Notes: a model not told the origin generated them from the letters alone. A DNA stretch of 64,000 bases from an uncultured Lachnospira sp. (GCA_934359185.1 CAKRLE010000006.1:62001-126000); one strand, 5' to 3'; positions 14,200 through 24,873 are shown, counted from the stretch's first letter. Translations and numbers: made by a program.

Positions 14200-16470
14200 T
14201 TACATAAATTTATTTTCAAACTCCTCTACAGGTATCGGTTTAGAGAAATAATATCCCTGATACATATTGCATCCCATTGCATTAAGCATATCAAGCTGTT
14301 CTTTGGTTTCAACGCCCTCTGTTATAACTTCCATGCCCAGCTTCTTAGAAAGAACAATTATTGTTTCCAGAATATCCCTTCCTTTAGCTTCATTTTCTGA
14401 TGCACGAAGAAATCCCATATCAATCTTTAAAATATCTGCGCTGATATCTTTAATTGTATTAAGTGAAGAATATCCGCTTCCAAAATCATCAATTTCAATC
14501 TGAAAACCACACTTCTGCAGTTTACGTATTATCTCCATATTCTTCTTGAAATCAGACATAAGCGCCGTCTCTGTTATCTCTAATTTAAGTTTTTCCGGTT
14601 CAATTCCATATCTTGCAATTATATCAACAAATGTTTCATATACATCAAGCAGATAGAAATCTTTTGTCGATATATTAACAGATATATGATAATCTCCTTT
14701 TGCCGTATTCTTCCATATGCTAAGCTGCTTTGCAGCCTTTTCCCACATATATTTATCAAGCTTATAGATAAGCCCCGCTCTTTCCAGTATATCTATAAAG
14801 AAAAATGGCGAAAGAAGCCCGCGTTCCGGATGCTGCCACCTCACAAGTGCCTCTGCACCATGAGCTTTGCCTGTTCTATCAACCTGCGGCTGTAAGAACA
14901 TAACAAATTCCTCATTCTTTAACCCTCTCTCAAACTCAGCAATAACACGCTTCTCCTCAATAGATTTTTCAAGAAGGTCTTTATCATAATAAGACAGACA
15001 TCTCTGATAATCATCTTTTACAGTTTCGCCTGCAAGATTTGCCTTATCGCACATGATACTTACTGGCTCATCAGGATCATCAATCTCATACACGCCAGCA
15101 AACACATGAAGTCTGAATGCATTACTCTCAAACTCGTACTGCAGTTCTTTAGTTATATTAATCCATTTATTCTCATCAAACAAATCTTTCTTTATAAACA
15201 TTGCAAATCTGTCGCCGCGAAGTCTTGCACATACTCCACCATCCGGTGCAGCATTCCTGATAAGTTCTGCCTCTTTTTTCAGGATTTCATCACCCTTTTT
15301 AATCCCAAACAGTTCATTGACGAACTTAAAATCCTTCATATTAGTACACATAATATAATACCTGCTGTCTGGATTACTGTGTATAATATCACTCACTTCC
15401 GAATAAAAACAGCTGCTGTTAAGAAGCTGCGTCAAAGAATCATGTGACGCCTTGAACTTTTCGCGTTTTAACGACTGTATTTCTTCCGTTCTGTCACTAA
15501 TCATGAAATAATCACAGATAATGTTCTTCTTTTCATCGTATATTCTCTTATATACAATCTCATATACTCTGTCAAAACCATCTGAATCTATAAAGTTTTC
15601 CTCAAACTTCATGGCATCACATCTGTCATCTGCACTCTCTGACAGCCATTTATTATATTTCAGCTCAAACTGCGCAATATCATCTGTCCTGTACATATTC
15701 TTAATTATATCATTACAATATGCACATCTGCCCCTGTTATCAAAACAGACTATTCCACTATTCATATCCTTGATAACAAGCGACAGCGTATTTTCTATAA
15801 GCTCATTAGGCACATACCTGAGTGTAAAATAATATATCATGATAACCATGACAGCAAATGCAATCATCGATATATCATAAATTGAATCCGAACCTATTGT
15901 GAATAAATCAACCAAAAATGCCAACAATAAAGCAATAAATACCACAACATATCTTATTCTGTAGAATTTTGATGCCCTTACTATCTCAAATGCAAACGAA
16001 ACAAGAAGCATAGTCATCACAATATATGTATACATAAAATGCACTTTGTACAACCAGCTGTCCTGGACAAAGCTGCACTTGATTATATCTTTATTTATTA
16101 TTTCAACAGAGAATATATTATGACGCCATGTATTAGCTATAAGAACAATTGTATCTAATACAGAGTAAAGCACCATAATCACTTTAACAACAGTCACACC
16201 TTTAAACACTCCTGTATAAAGCTGTGTATAATACATAAGAATAAATAACACCCAGTCAAACGACGCAAGCATCAGCCCCTTACATAATGTTGTAATAGTT
16301 ATATCTGGTATAAATATGTAACCAGCAAATGCAAGTCCACAAAAAAATGCTGCTGTCTCACATGCACACACAGCCTTTGCCATTTTTCCGCTCATCCTGC
16401 TTGAACGATATGCACAGTATCCAACTGCACATAACATAAATAATGTTAACAATCCATAAATTATCCTCAT
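14200..16470 (-). CDS. Membrane c-di-GMP phosphodiesterase: 7TM-PAS-degenerate GGDEF-EAL
   Basis: Residues 1-220 form about seven membrane helices, resembling the sensory 7TM region of some histidine kinases. A PAS-like domain follows (about 228-330), then a GGDEF domain (about 340-485) and an EAL domain (about 505-756). The GGDEF signature is RGDRF (418-422), so cyclase activity is unlikely and the domain may bind GTP as a regulator. The EAL domain keeps EALVRW (540), DDFGSGYSSL (661-670) and EGVET (718), and should hydrolyse c-di-GMP. The start follows GGAGG. It begins 30 bases past cardiolipin synthase on the same strand and probably shares its transcript. The signal sensed is unknown. Confidence 0.9.
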   Translation of the reverse strand: MRIIYGLLTLFMLCAVGYCAYRSSRMSGKMAKAVCACETAAFFCGLAFAGYIFIPDITITTLCKGLMLASFDWVLFILMYYTQLYTGVFKGVTVVKVIMVLYSVLDTIVLIANTWRHNIFSVEIINKDIIKCSFVQDSWLYKVHFMYTYIVMTMLLVSFAFEIVRASKFYRIRYVVVFIALLLAFLVDLFTIGSDSIYDISMIAFAVMVIMIYYFTLRYVPNELIENTLSLVIKDMNSGIVCFDNRGRCAYCNDIIKNMYRTDDIAQFELKYNKWLSESADDRCDAMKFEENFIDSDGFDRVYEIVYKRIYDEKKNIICDYFMISDRTEEIQSLKREKFKASHDSLTQLLNSSCFYSEVSDIIHSNPDSRYYIMCTNMKDFKFVNELFGIKKGDEILKKEAELIRNAAPDGGVCARLRGDRFAMFIKKDLFDENKWINITKELQYEFESNAFRLHVFAGVYEIDDPDEPVSIMCDKANLAGETVKDDYQRCLSYYDKDLLEKSIEEKRVIAEFERGLKNEEFVMFLQPQVDRTGKAHGAEALVRWQHPERGLLSPFFFIDILERAGLIYKLDKYMWEKAAKQLSIWKNTAKGDYHISVNISTKDFYLLDVYETFVDIIARYGIEPEKLKLEITETALMSDFKKNMEIIRKLQKCGFQIEIDDFGSGYSSLNTIKDISADILKIDMGFLRASENEAKGRDILETIIVLSKKLGMEVITEGVETKEQLDMLNAMGCNMYQGYYFSKPIPVEEFENKFM

Positions 16471-16500
16471 ACGCAGCCTCCTGTTGCATAATCATAATCT

Positions 16501-18099
16501 CTACATTAAAGGTGATATCAACCTCAGGACTTTTCCAATCAGCTTCTTTAGACCAGGATATCTATCACAGTCTTCTATCGTTATCTCCTGGCACTTTGAC
16601 AGGGTATTAAGATAATCTTCCTCGATATCCTTTAAGCACTCATTATTATATATATACATTCCACATTCAAAATGAAGATAAAGGCTTCTGTAATCAAGAT
16701 TAACACTTCCTACAGTTCCTCTTATATCATCACTCACAAACTCTTTAGCATGTACAAATCCAGGTGTATATTCATATATCTTAACGCCTTTAAGAAGAAG
16801 CTCTTTATAATAACTTCTCGCAAGAAAATATGCATATTTCTTATCCGGAATATGCGGCATTATTATAGTAGTATCAACACCTCTTAACGCTGCATAGCTA
16901 AGAGCCCTTATCATATCATCGTCAAGAATAAGATATGGTGTCATTATATGGACATATTTATCAGCCCTGTTAAGTATATCAATATACACCTGCTTGCCAA
17001 TCCTTTCATCAGCAAAAGGACTATCACCATAAGGAATCACATATCCACCGCTTCTTATCTTATTATTATCTCTGTCACAGTCAAAAAAGCAATCAGTATT
17101 CTTGCATTCAATTATATATTTGTCAAGCTCTTCTTCAGGTACACTGTTTCTCCTGCCAGCAACATTCCACAACGTAAGAAACATATATGTGAAGCTCTTG
17201 ACAGCATCGCCCTTAACCATAATGGCTGTATCTTTCCAGTGTCCGAATCTCTCATACTGGTTAACATACTCATCCGCGAGGTTAATTCCCCCTGTAAATG
17301 CAACTTTGCCATCTATAACAAGTATTTTTCTGTGATCCCTGTTATTTTGCACAGTAGATAATGCCGGTCTTATCTGGGAGAAAGGTCTTGCATTGATTCC
17401 ATCTTTGCCAAGCTTCTTATAAAAAGAAAACGGAACATTAATCAGGCTGTTCATTCCATCATACATGAATCTTACTTCAACACCCTGCGCCGCTTTCTCC
17501 ACAAGAATATCAGCTATTGAATTCCACATTGCGCCATCGGAAACTATAAAATATTCCATAAATATAAAATGCTGTGCCTGCTTTAGCTGCTTAAGCATCT
17601 CTTCCCATTTATCTTCGCCAAGAGGAAAAAACTCACATTCATTATCATAGTACGCTCTGAAACTCCCTGTATTATAAAGATACTTTGCCAGATTCAGCTC
17701 GCCCTCAGGCTCATTTTCAAGTCTGTCATAATAATTATTTTCTTTGCGGATATGATCATAAAGCTGCTCATTAATCCTATCCAGCCTCTTTCTCATCACC
17801 TTGGTATCTACCTGAAAATTAACAAACAGATAAACAACAATACCAAAAACAGGAAACGCAAGAACTGGTATAATCCATGCCATCTTATAACTTGCATTAT
17901 TGCTCTCATTAAGTATATGGACAACCACCACAAGACCTATAAGTTCAAATGCTGTATAATAAATAGCAAAATACCTGTACAGGAAATTGACTCCTATAAA
18001 TATCACCGCAAGCTGTAACAATACTGACAAAAGCAGTATTGCCGTTCTTCCAAATATAAGCCTTGATAATGTTCTTATTTTTCTCTTTAATTTATCCAT
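16501..18099 (-). CDS. cls: Cardiolipin synthase
   Basis: Cardiolipin synthase joins two phosphatidylglycerol molecules at the membrane. The 532-residue protein has two N-terminal membrane helices (residues about 18-72) and two phospholipase D HKD motifs: HRKILVIDGKVAFTGG near residue 255 and HAKEFVSDDIRGTVGS near residue 440. Both catalytic histidine-lysine pairs are intact. Length and order are typical of bacterial Cls. The ATG follows GGAGG by 5 bases. The next gene downstream is the EAL protein; co-transcription is likely. The ORF uses ordinary codons and shows no sign of transfer. Confidence 0.94.
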   Translation of the reverse strand: MDKLKRKIRTLSRLIFGRTAILLLSVLLQLAVIFIGVNFLYRYFAIYYTAFELIGLVVVVHILNESNNASYKMAWIIPVLAFPVFGIVVYLFVNFQVDTKVMRKRLDRINEQLYDHIRKENNYYDRLENEPEGELNLAKYLYNTGSFRAYYDNECEFFPLGEDKWEEMLKQLKQAQHFIFMEYFIVSDGAMWNSIADILVEKAAQGVEVRFMYDGMNSLINVPFSFYKKLGKDGINARPFSQIRPALSTVQNNRDHRKILVIDGKVAFTGGINLADEYVNQYERFGHWKDTAIMVKGDAVKSFTYMFLTLWNVAGRRNSVPEEELDKYIIECKNTDCFFDCDRDNNKIRSGGYVIPYGDSPFADERIGKQVYIDILNRADKYVHIMTPYLILDDDMIRALSYAALRGVDTTIIMPHIPDKKYAYFLARSYYKELLLKGVKIYEYTPGFVHAKEFVSDDIRGTVGSVNLDYRSLYLHFECGMYIYNNECLKDIEEDYLNTLSKCQEITIEDCDRYPGLKKLIGKVLRLISPLM

Positions 18100-18235
18100 A
18101 CAATCCTCCGCACAGATTTCTATATATGCATCTCATGTTTTCTCATCTTTGTGATAATAATAACATATATTTACAGATTTTTCCACACCCAACATATCAG
18201 CCTCAGACATAGCGCCATTTTCACATCCACAATGT

Positions 18236-18284
18236 AAATTAAGATGCAGAATTGTATACAACATACAACCCTGCATCTTAATTT
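18236..18284 (-). terminator. Long perfect hairpin between gltD and cls
   Basis: AAATTAAGATGCAG at 18236-18249 pairs perfectly with 18271-18284 around a 21-base loop. It lies past gltD and ahead of cls and may terminate gltBD transcripts; the U-rich end is part of the stem. The rest of the 18100-18342 spacer shows nothing certain. Confidence 0.55.
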
Positions 18285-18345
18285 TTCAATTCATAACCAG
18301 CATGTGCATGCCATGGCAATTATAAACCTTACATATTCATATATA

Positions 18346-18426
18346 ATGATGTTGGGGTCAAAAGGTATTTTGACCCCTTTGATACCAGATTGCTACGTGC
18401 TTTCTGACCTTTTGACCCTGGTATCA
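18346..18426 (-). repeat. Dispersed hairpin repeat, copy 1
   Basis: GGGGTCAAAA (18354-18363) pairs with TTTTGACCCC (18368-18377), and TGATACCAG (18380-18388) pairs with CTGGTATCA (18418-18426). GGGTCAAAAGGT (18355-18366) can instead pair with ACCTTTTGACCC (18407-18418), so two exclusive folds exist. A near-identical copy is at 24950-25060. It begins 5 bases past the gltD stop and could act as a terminator on that strand. Confidence 0.75.
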
Positions 18427-18431
18427 TATAA

Positions 18432-19916
18432 TTATAGATTAGTATATCCCATAAGATACTCATCAACCGCCCTGGCGCAGTCCCTACCCTGACGTATAGC
18501 CTTCACAACGAGCGACTGGCCTGTGTGGCAGTCACCTGCTGTAAATACACCCTTGACAGATGTTTCAAACTGATTATCGGCAGTCTTTATATTAGTACGC
18601 TCATTAACCTCAACCCCGAAAGCATCTGTCACATATTTTTGTGTTCCAAGGAATCCTGCAGCAATAAGCACAAGCTCGCATGGTATTTCTTTCTCCGTTC
18701 CTGCAACGGGAACCATCATTCTTCTTCCCGTCTTTTCATCCACCTGTGATTCAAGGCTTACAATGACAAGCTTTGAAAGATTTCCTTTCTTATCCTTAAC
18801 AAACTCTTTAACAGTTGTTGTGTAGATTCTTGGGTCATGTCCAAATACAGCTATAGCCTCTTCCTGGCCATAATCTGTCTTGCACACAAGTGGCCACTGT
18901 GGCCATGGGTTATTTTCAGCTCTTTCATCTGGTGCCTTAGGCATCATCTCAAGCTGTGTAACTGATTTACAGCCATGTCTGATACATGTTCCCACGCAGT
19001 CATTACCTGTATCACCACCGCCGATTACAACTACATTCTTATCCTTAGCAGATATGTATGTACCATCTTTAAGTCCATTATCAAGAAGACTCTTAGTTGT
19101 TGATGTAAGGAAATCCACCGCAAAATATATTCCATTAGCATCTCTTCCCGGTGCATTGATATCTCTTGGATTAGACGCACCACAGGCAAGCACCACCGCA
19201 TCATAGTCCTTTAATATATCCTTAGCCTTAACTTCTGCACCAACATTGGAATTGACAACAAACTGTACGCCCTCTTCTTTCATAACGTCAAGCTTTCTGT
19301 CAATTATATGCTTTTCAAGCTTCATATTAGGAATTCCATATCTTAACAATCCACCAATCCTATCATTGCGCTCAAATACTGTTACATTGTGGCCTCTTGT
19401 ATTAAGCTGGTCTGCAACAGCAAGTCCTGCAGGACCAGAACCTATAACAGCAATTTTTTTGCTTGTTCTTACAATCGGAGGCTTAGCTGCTGCCCATCCG
19501 TTAGCATAAGCCTTTTCAATAATTGCAAGCTCATTCTCCTTAGTACACACAGCCTCGCCATTAAGTCCGCATGTACATGCTTTCTCACATAATGCTGGGC
19601 AGACACGGCTTGTAAATTCAGGAAAATTACTCGTCTTGTGAAGTCTGTTATATGCCCTCTCCCAGTTTCCCTCATACACAAGGTCATTCCATTCAGGAAT
19701 GAGATTGTTAAGTGGACATCCGCTTGTCATGCCCTTGATAGTCATGCCTGACTGGCAGAATGGAACTCCGCAGTCCATACAGCGTGATGCCTGACGTTTC
19801 TGTTCTTCCTCTGGCAGAGGTGTATGAAATTCATTAAAATTTTTTATTCTTTCCTTTGGCGAAACCGCTTTAGCTTCTTTACGCTCATATTCTATAAATC
19901 CTGTTGGCTTTCCCAT
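18432..19916 (-). CDS. gltD: Glutamate synthase small (beta) subunit
   Basis: GltD takes electrons from NAD(P)H and passes them to the large subunit, which makes two glutamates from glutamine and 2-oxoglutarate. The 494-residue protein has an N-terminal ferredoxin-like region with CMDCGVPFC and CPLNN cysteines for two [4Fe-4S] clusters. An FAD site follows (IAVIGSGPAGLAVADQL, about residue 153) and an NAD(P)H site (VVVIGGGDTGNDC, about residue 295), then a C-terminal FAD motif (KGVFTAGDCHTGQSLV). The ATG follows AAAGGAG. It is downstream of gltB by 96 bases, with a palindrome between. Confidence 0.96.
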   Translation of the reverse strand: MGKPTGFIEYERKEAKAVSPKERIKNFNEFHTPLPEEEQKRQASRCMDCGVPFCQSGMTIKGMTSGCPLNNLIPEWNDLVYEGNWERAYNRLHKTSNFPEFTSRVCPALCEKACTCGLNGEAVCTKENELAIIEKAYANGWAAAKPPIVRTSKKIAVIGSGPAGLAVADQLNTRGHNVTVFERNDRIGGLLRYGIPNMKLEKHIIDRKLDVMKEEGVQFVVNSNVGAEVKAKDILKDYDAVVLACGASNPRDINAPGRDANGIYFAVDFLTSTTKSLLDNGLKDGTYISAKDKNVVVIGGGDTGNDCVGTCIRHGCKSVTQLEMMPKAPDERAENNPWPQWPLVCKTDYGQEEAIAVFGHDPRIYTTTVKEFVKDKKGNLSKLVIVSLESQVDEKTGRRMMVPVAGTEKEIPCELVLIAAGFLGTQKYVTDAFGVEVNERTNIKTADNQFETSVKGVFTAGDCHTGQSLVVKAIRQGRDCARAVDEYLMGYTNL

Positions 19917-19964
19917 ATAAACTCCTTTCCGATAAATACATCTCTACGTAAAGCAATTACATCC

Positions 19965-19989
19965 AATGCTGTGAGCTAGCTCACGCATT
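19965..19989. other. Palindrome in gltB-gltD intergenic region
   Basis: GTGAGCTAGCTCAC is a perfect 14-base palindrome at 19971-19984 and is extended by AATGC/GCATT with one unpaired T. In the transcript it would form a hairpin 50 bases before gltD. It may stabilise or process the gltBD message, or bind a dimeric regulator. Confidence 0.55.
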
Positions 19990-20012
19990 GTCTGTATTTG
20001 CTTATACGCACA

Positions 20013-23000
20013 CTACTTGGTTGCCGCATAAAATGCTTCAATCTGGGCCTGTTCACTGCTAAGACCTTTTTCCTCCATCTGTACGATAGTATTGAGCATC
20101 TTCTTATAATCATGAGGGATGATCCTCTTAAACTTAGGAAGATATTCACCAAATTTATCAAGAACCTCTTTACCCTTCTTAGAGTTAGTGTAAGCTACAT
20201 GCTCTGTTATAATCTCCTTTAACTCAAGTACATCATACTTATCTGTTACAGGTTCCATAGATACAAGCTGCTTGTTAAGCTTTCTATATAATGTTGTATC
20301 TTCATCAAGAACATATGCTATTCCACCGCTCATACCAGCAGCAAAGTTTTTACCAGTTGAACCAAGCACTACTACACGTCCACCTGTCATGTACTCGCAT
20401 CCATGGTCACCAACACCTTCAACAACAGCTGTCGCACCTGAATTACGTACACAGAAACGCTCACCAGCAACACCATTAATAAATGCCTTACCACTTGTTG
20501 CACCGTAAAGAGCTACGTTACCAACTATTATATTCTCATCTTCTTTATATGTAATTCCCTGTGGTGGATATACAATAAGCTTACCACCTGAAAGGCCCTT
20601 ACCAAAGTAGTCATTACTGTCACCAACAAGCTCAAGCGTAAGACCCTTAGGGATAAATGCACCAAAGCTCTGTCCACCTGCACCATTGCACTTAACAGTA
20701 TATGTATCCTCATCAAGGCTCTCGCCAAATCTTCTTGTAATCTCAGCGCCAAGAAGTGTTCCTAACGCTCTGTCTGTATTAGATACATCAACCTCAATGC
20801 TTCTCTTCTGATGCTCATCCATAGCCTTTTCAAACTTCTTGATAAGAATCTTCTCATCTATAGTCTTCTCAAGCTGGAAGTCATATACATTCTTCTTATT
20901 GTAATTAATCTTGCCTGTCTGTCCTGCAAATGGATTGTTAAGAATGTTAGATAAATCAACCTTAGAAGAACGTCCGCTCTCTGGAACATCTCTCTGCTCA
21001 AGGAAATCTGTTCTTCCAACAAGTTCATCAACAGTCTTGACACCAAGCTTTGCCATATATTCACGAAGCTCCTGTGCTATGAATCTCATAAAATTAACAA
21101 CATACTCAGGCTTACCTGTGAATCTCTTACGAAGCTCAGGATTCTGTGTCGCAACTCCAACTGGACATGTATCAAGGTTACATACTCTCATCATCACACA
21201 GCCCATAGTTACAAGTGGAGCTGTCGCAAATCCGAACTCTTCTGCACCAAGCATCGCTGCTATCGCAACATCACGTCCGCTCATAAGCTTACCATCTGTC
21301 TCGATAATAACCTTATTTCTAAGGTCATTCATTATAAGTGTCTGATGCGCTTCTGCAAGTCCTAACTCCCAAGGAAGTCCGGCATTGTGTATTGAGCTTC
21401 TTGGCGCAGCACCTGTACCGCCATCATATCCAGATATAAGGATTACCTGCGCACCAGCCTTGGCAACACCAGATGCTATAGTACCAACACCAGCCTCTGA
21501 TACAAGCTTTACTGATATTCTTGCATTCTTGTTAGCATTCTTAAGGTCATATATAAGCTGTGCCAAATCCTCAATTGAATATATATCATGATGAGGTGGA
21601 GGTGATATAAGCGATACACCAGGAGTAGAAAGACGTGTCTTTGCAATCCATGGATATACCTTCTTGCCTGGAAGATGTCCACCTTCACCTGGCTTTGCAC
21701 CCTGAGCCATCTTAATCTGGATTTCCTGTGCGCTTACAAGATATCTTGATGTAACACCAAATCTGCCTGATGCAACCTGCTTAATTGCAGAACATCTGTT
21801 AAGCCCGTCTGCTCCGACTGTGAGGCGGTCGTATTCCTCTCCACCTTCACCTGAATTAGACTTACCATGAAGCATATTCATTGCTATCGCCATTGTCTCA
21901 TGTGCTTCCTTAGAAATAGAGCCATATGACATCGCACCAGTCTTAAATCTTCTTACTATTGAATCCACGCTCTCAACCTGATCAATATTAATACCCTTCT
22001 TAGGAAACTTAATATCCATAAGGCCTCTTAAGTTCATAGCACCTGTCTCTTTATTAACAAGCTTAGTATATTCCTTAAATATGTTGTAATCACCATTTCT
22101 TGTTGCAAGCTGGAGAAGATGTATTGTCTGAGGATTATAAAGATGTTCCTCCTTGCCGCTTCTCATCTTGTGGGCACCAGAACTATCCAGTGTTGTATCT
22201 GTTGGAAGTCCAAGCGGATCAAATGCTTTATCATGAAGCGCCTCAACATCTTCCTGTATATCTTTAAGACTTATACCCTCTATACGGCTTACCGTTCCAG
22301 TGAAATATTTGTTAATTACATCTGAATTAATACCAATTGCCTCAAATATCTTGGCACCCTGATATGACTGGATTGTAGATATACCCATCTTAGCCGCAAT
22401 CTTTACAATTCCACCAATAATAGCTGCATTATAATCATCAACCGCAGCATAATAATCCTTATCAAGCATATTAAGATCTATAAGTTCCTGAATGCTTTCC
22501 TGTGCAAGATATGGATTGATTGCTGACGCACCATATCCTAAGAGTGTTGCAAAGTGATGCACATCTCTTGGCTCTCCACTTTCAAGAATCATAGCCATTC
22601 TCGTTCTCTTCTTTGTCTGTACCAGATACTGCTGAAGCGCAGACACAGCAAGGAGTGATGGAATAGCCACATGGTTTTCATCAACACCACGGTCTGAAAG
22701 TATAATAATGTTAGTTCCATCTCTATAAGCTCTGTCAACCTCTACAAACAAATGATCAATAGCCTTCTCTAATGATGTATTCTTATAATATATGATAGGA
22801 ATTGTCTCAACCTTGAAACCATCAACTTTCATATTCTTAATCTTCATCAAATCTGTATTAGTAAGAATTGGATCATTGATTCTTAATACTTTGCAATTTT
22901 CTTCATTTTCCTCGAGAAGATTACCATCTGTTCCAAGGTAAACTGTTGTTGATGTAACAACCTTCTCACGGATTGAATCAATAGGTGGATTCGTTACCTG

Positions 23001-24551
23001 CGCAAACAGCTGTTTAAAATAGTTAAACAATGGCTGGTGTTTATTAGAAAGAACCGCTATTGGAGTATCAATTCCCATCGCGCCAATTGCCTCTGAGCCA
23101 TTGAGTGCCATTGGAAGAATTGATGTCTTAAAATCCTCATATGTATATCCAAATGCTTTCTGAAGTCTTGCTCTGTCTTCCTTAGAATGCATCTCAACTT
23201 TCTTGTTAGGAATTTTTAAATCTTTAAGCTGCACAAGATTCTTATCAAGCCACTCACCATATGGCTGGCTGTTGGCATATTCTGCTTTAAGCTTCTCATC
23301 ATCAACAAGCTCTCCCTTTACAGTATCAACTATAAGCATCTTGCCAGGACGGATTCTGTCTTTTCTCTTGATTCTGCTTTCCTCTACCGGAAGAACACCA
23401 ACCTCTGATGAAAGGATTACATAGTCATCATTAGTTACATAGTAACGTGAAGGACGAAGACCATTTCTATCAAGAACAGCTCCTAACACATCTCCATCTG
23501 TAAACAGGATTGATGCAGGTCCATCCCATGGCTCCATCATAGTTGCATAATACTGGTAGAAATCTTTCTTTTCCTGTGACATTGCATTGTTGTTAGCCCA
23601 TGGTTCCGGAATACATATCATGACTGCAAGTGGAAGAGGCATGCCATTCATAACAAGGAACTCTAATGTATTATCAAGCATTGCTGAGTCTGAACCATTA
23701 GTGTTGACAACCGGCGTTATCTTAGCCATCTCATCCTCAAGATAATCAGAATACATTGTCTCTTCTCTTGAAAGCATTCTGTCGGCATTACCTTTGATTG
23801 TGTTAATCTCGCCGTTATGAACCATCATTCTGTTAGGATGTGCTCTCTCCCAGCTTGGATTAGTGTTAGTAGAGAATCTTGAATGAACGAATGCCATTGC
23901 TGATTCATAATCAGGATCTTCAAGATCCTTAAAAAACTGTCTCAACTGTCCTACAAGGAACATTCCCTTGTATACAATTGTTCTGCTTGAAAGAGATACT
24001 ACATATGTATCTTCGTTAGTCTGCTCAAAAACTCTTCTTGCAACATAAAGCTTTCTATCGAAATCTATTCCTTTACAGACATCATCTGGTTTTTTGATAA
24101 ATGCCTGCATTATATATGGCATACAGTCAAGCGCTTTCTTACCAAGCACCTCTGGAACTGTTGGAACTTCTCTCCATCCAAGGAATTCAAGATTCTCTTT
24201 CTCTACGATAATTTCAAACATCTTCTTGGCCTGATTACGCTTAAGCTCATCCTGTGGGAAAAAGAACATACCAACGCCATATTCTCTTTCTCCGCCAAGC
24301 TCTATTCCTAATGGTTTAACTGCTTTCTTAAAAAACTTGTGTGACACCTGAAGAAGAATTCCTACACCATCACCAGTTTTTCCTTCTGCATCTTTACCAG
24401 CTCTGTGTTCCAGATTCTCTACGATACTAAGAGCATCTGATACTGTCTGATGAGTTTTGATTCCCTTGATGCTGACAACCGCACCGATACCACAGTTATC
24501 ATGTTCAAAAGATGGACTATAAAGCCCTGACTGTCTCTGCACATTTTCCAT
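20013..24551 (-). CDS. gltB: Glutamate synthase large (alpha) subunit
   Basis: The 1512-residue protein is full length. The N-terminal glutamine amidotransferase domain begins at Cys20 (DNCGIGAVVSI), the nucleophile freed by cleavage of the propeptide. A central domain follows, then the FMN-binding synthase domain (about residues 800-1200) with GYDGGTGAAPRSS. The 3Fe-4S cysteines are in CVMMRVCNLDTCPVG, and the C-terminal GXGXG beta-helix (about 1260-1470) ends the protein. Ammonia released from glutamine passes to 2-oxoglutarate. The ribosome site is AAAGGATG. It is the first gene of gltBD, with a good promoter at 24604-24632. No riboswitch was recognised in its leader. Confidence 0.97.
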   Translation of the reverse strand: MENVQRQSGLYSPSFEHDNCGIGAVVSIKGIKTHQTVSDALSIVENLEHRAGKDAEGKTGDGVGILLQVSHKFFKKAVKPLGIELGGEREYGVGMFFFPQDELKRNQAKKMFEIIVEKENLEFLGWREVPTVPEVLGKKALDCMPYIMQAFIKKPDDVCKGIDFDRKLYVARRVFEQTNEDTYVVSLSSRTIVYKGMFLVGQLRQFFKDLEDPDYESAMAFVHSRFSTNTNPSWERAHPNRMMVHNGEINTIKGNADRMLSREETMYSDYLEDEMAKITPVVNTNGSDSAMLDNTLEFLVMNGMPLPLAVMICIPEPWANNNAMSQEKKDFYQYYATMMEPWDGPASILFTDGDVLGAVLDRNGLRPSRYYVTNDDYVILSSEVGVLPVEESRIKRKDRIRPGKMLIVDTVKGELVDDEKLKAEYANSQPYGEWLDKNLVQLKDLKIPNKKVEMHSKEDRARLQKAFGYTYEDFKTSILPMALNGSEAIGAMGIDTPIAVLSNKHQPLFNYFKQLFAQVTNPPIDSIREKVVTSTTVYLGTDGNLLEENEENCKVLRINDPILTNTDLMKIKNMKVDGFKVETIPIIYYKNTSLEKAIDHLFVEVDRAYRDGTNIIILSDRGVDENHVAIPSLLAVSALQQYLVQTKKRTRMAMILESGEPRDVHHFATLLGYGASAINPYLAQESIQELIDLNMLDKDYYAAVDDYNAAIIGGIVKIAAKMGISTIQSYQGAKIFEAIGINSDVINKYFTGTVSRIEGISLKDIQEDVEALHDKAFDPLGLPTDTTLDSSGAHKMRSGKEEHLYNPQTIHLLQLATRNGDYNIFKEYTKLVNKETGAMNLRGLMDIKFPKKGINIDQVESVDSIVRRFKTGAMSYGSISKEAHETMAIAMNMLHGKSNSGEGGEEYDRLTVGADGLNRCSAIKQVASGRFGVTSRYLVSAQEIQIKMAQGAKPGEGGHLPGKKVYPWIAKTRLSTPGVSLISPPPHHDIYSIEDLAQLIYDLKNANKNARISVKLVSEAGVGTIASGVAKAGAQVILISGYDGGTGAAPRSSIHNAGLPWELGLAEAHQTLIMNDLRNKVIIETDGKLMSGRDVAIAAMLGAEEFGFATAPLVTMGCVMMRVCNLDTCPVGVATQNPELRKRFTGKPEYVVNFMRFIAQELREYMAKLGVKTVDELVGRTDFLEQRDVPESGRSSKVDLSNILNNPFAGQTGKINYNKKNVYDFQLEKTIDEKILIKKFEKAMDEHQKRSIEVDVSNTDRALGTLLGAEITRRFGESLDEDTYTVKCNGAGGQSFGAFIPKGLTLELVGDSNDYFGKGLSGGKLIVYPPQGITYKEDENIIVGNVALYGATSGKAFINGVAGERFCVRNSGATAVVEGVGDHGCEYMTGGRVVVLGSTGKNFAAGMSGGIAYVLDEDTTLYRKLNKQLVSMEPVTDKYDVLELKEIITEHVAYTNSKKGKEVLDKFGEYLPKFKRIIPHDYKKMLNTIVQMEEKGLSSEQAQIEAFYAATK

Positions 24552-24603
24552 AAGTAGTTATCATCCTTTCATATTCTTATCGTGTTGCTTTTTCTTGATG
24601 ATT

Positions 24604-24632
24604 AATATACGCCTTTCGAGCCGACTTGTAAA
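24604..24632 (-). promoter_or_regulatory. Sigma-A promoter of gltBD
   Basis: On the minus strand: -35 TTTACA (24632-24627), 17-bp spacer, -10 TATATT (24609-24604). The 5' leader would be about 45 bases. The spacer from 24633 to 24873 upstream is AT-rich with no gene seen. Confidence 0.65.
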
Positions 24633-24873
24633 CAACTTTTTTCGCAGAGTTGTCTGATTATTCGACTATTTATATTACTTAAATGTAGTTTTCTGAATAT
24701 TTCCAAATTTATCATGTCATTTGATACATTTCCGTCATTACAATCAATGTTTTTGTTTGAATTTAAAATTAAAAATTTTAGCCAAATCTCTTGCACATCT
24801 TAAAATAATTAAATTGTGTCTAAGTTGTATATCAAACCCTCACCACATTTATTTAATTAAATTACTTTTTTAC

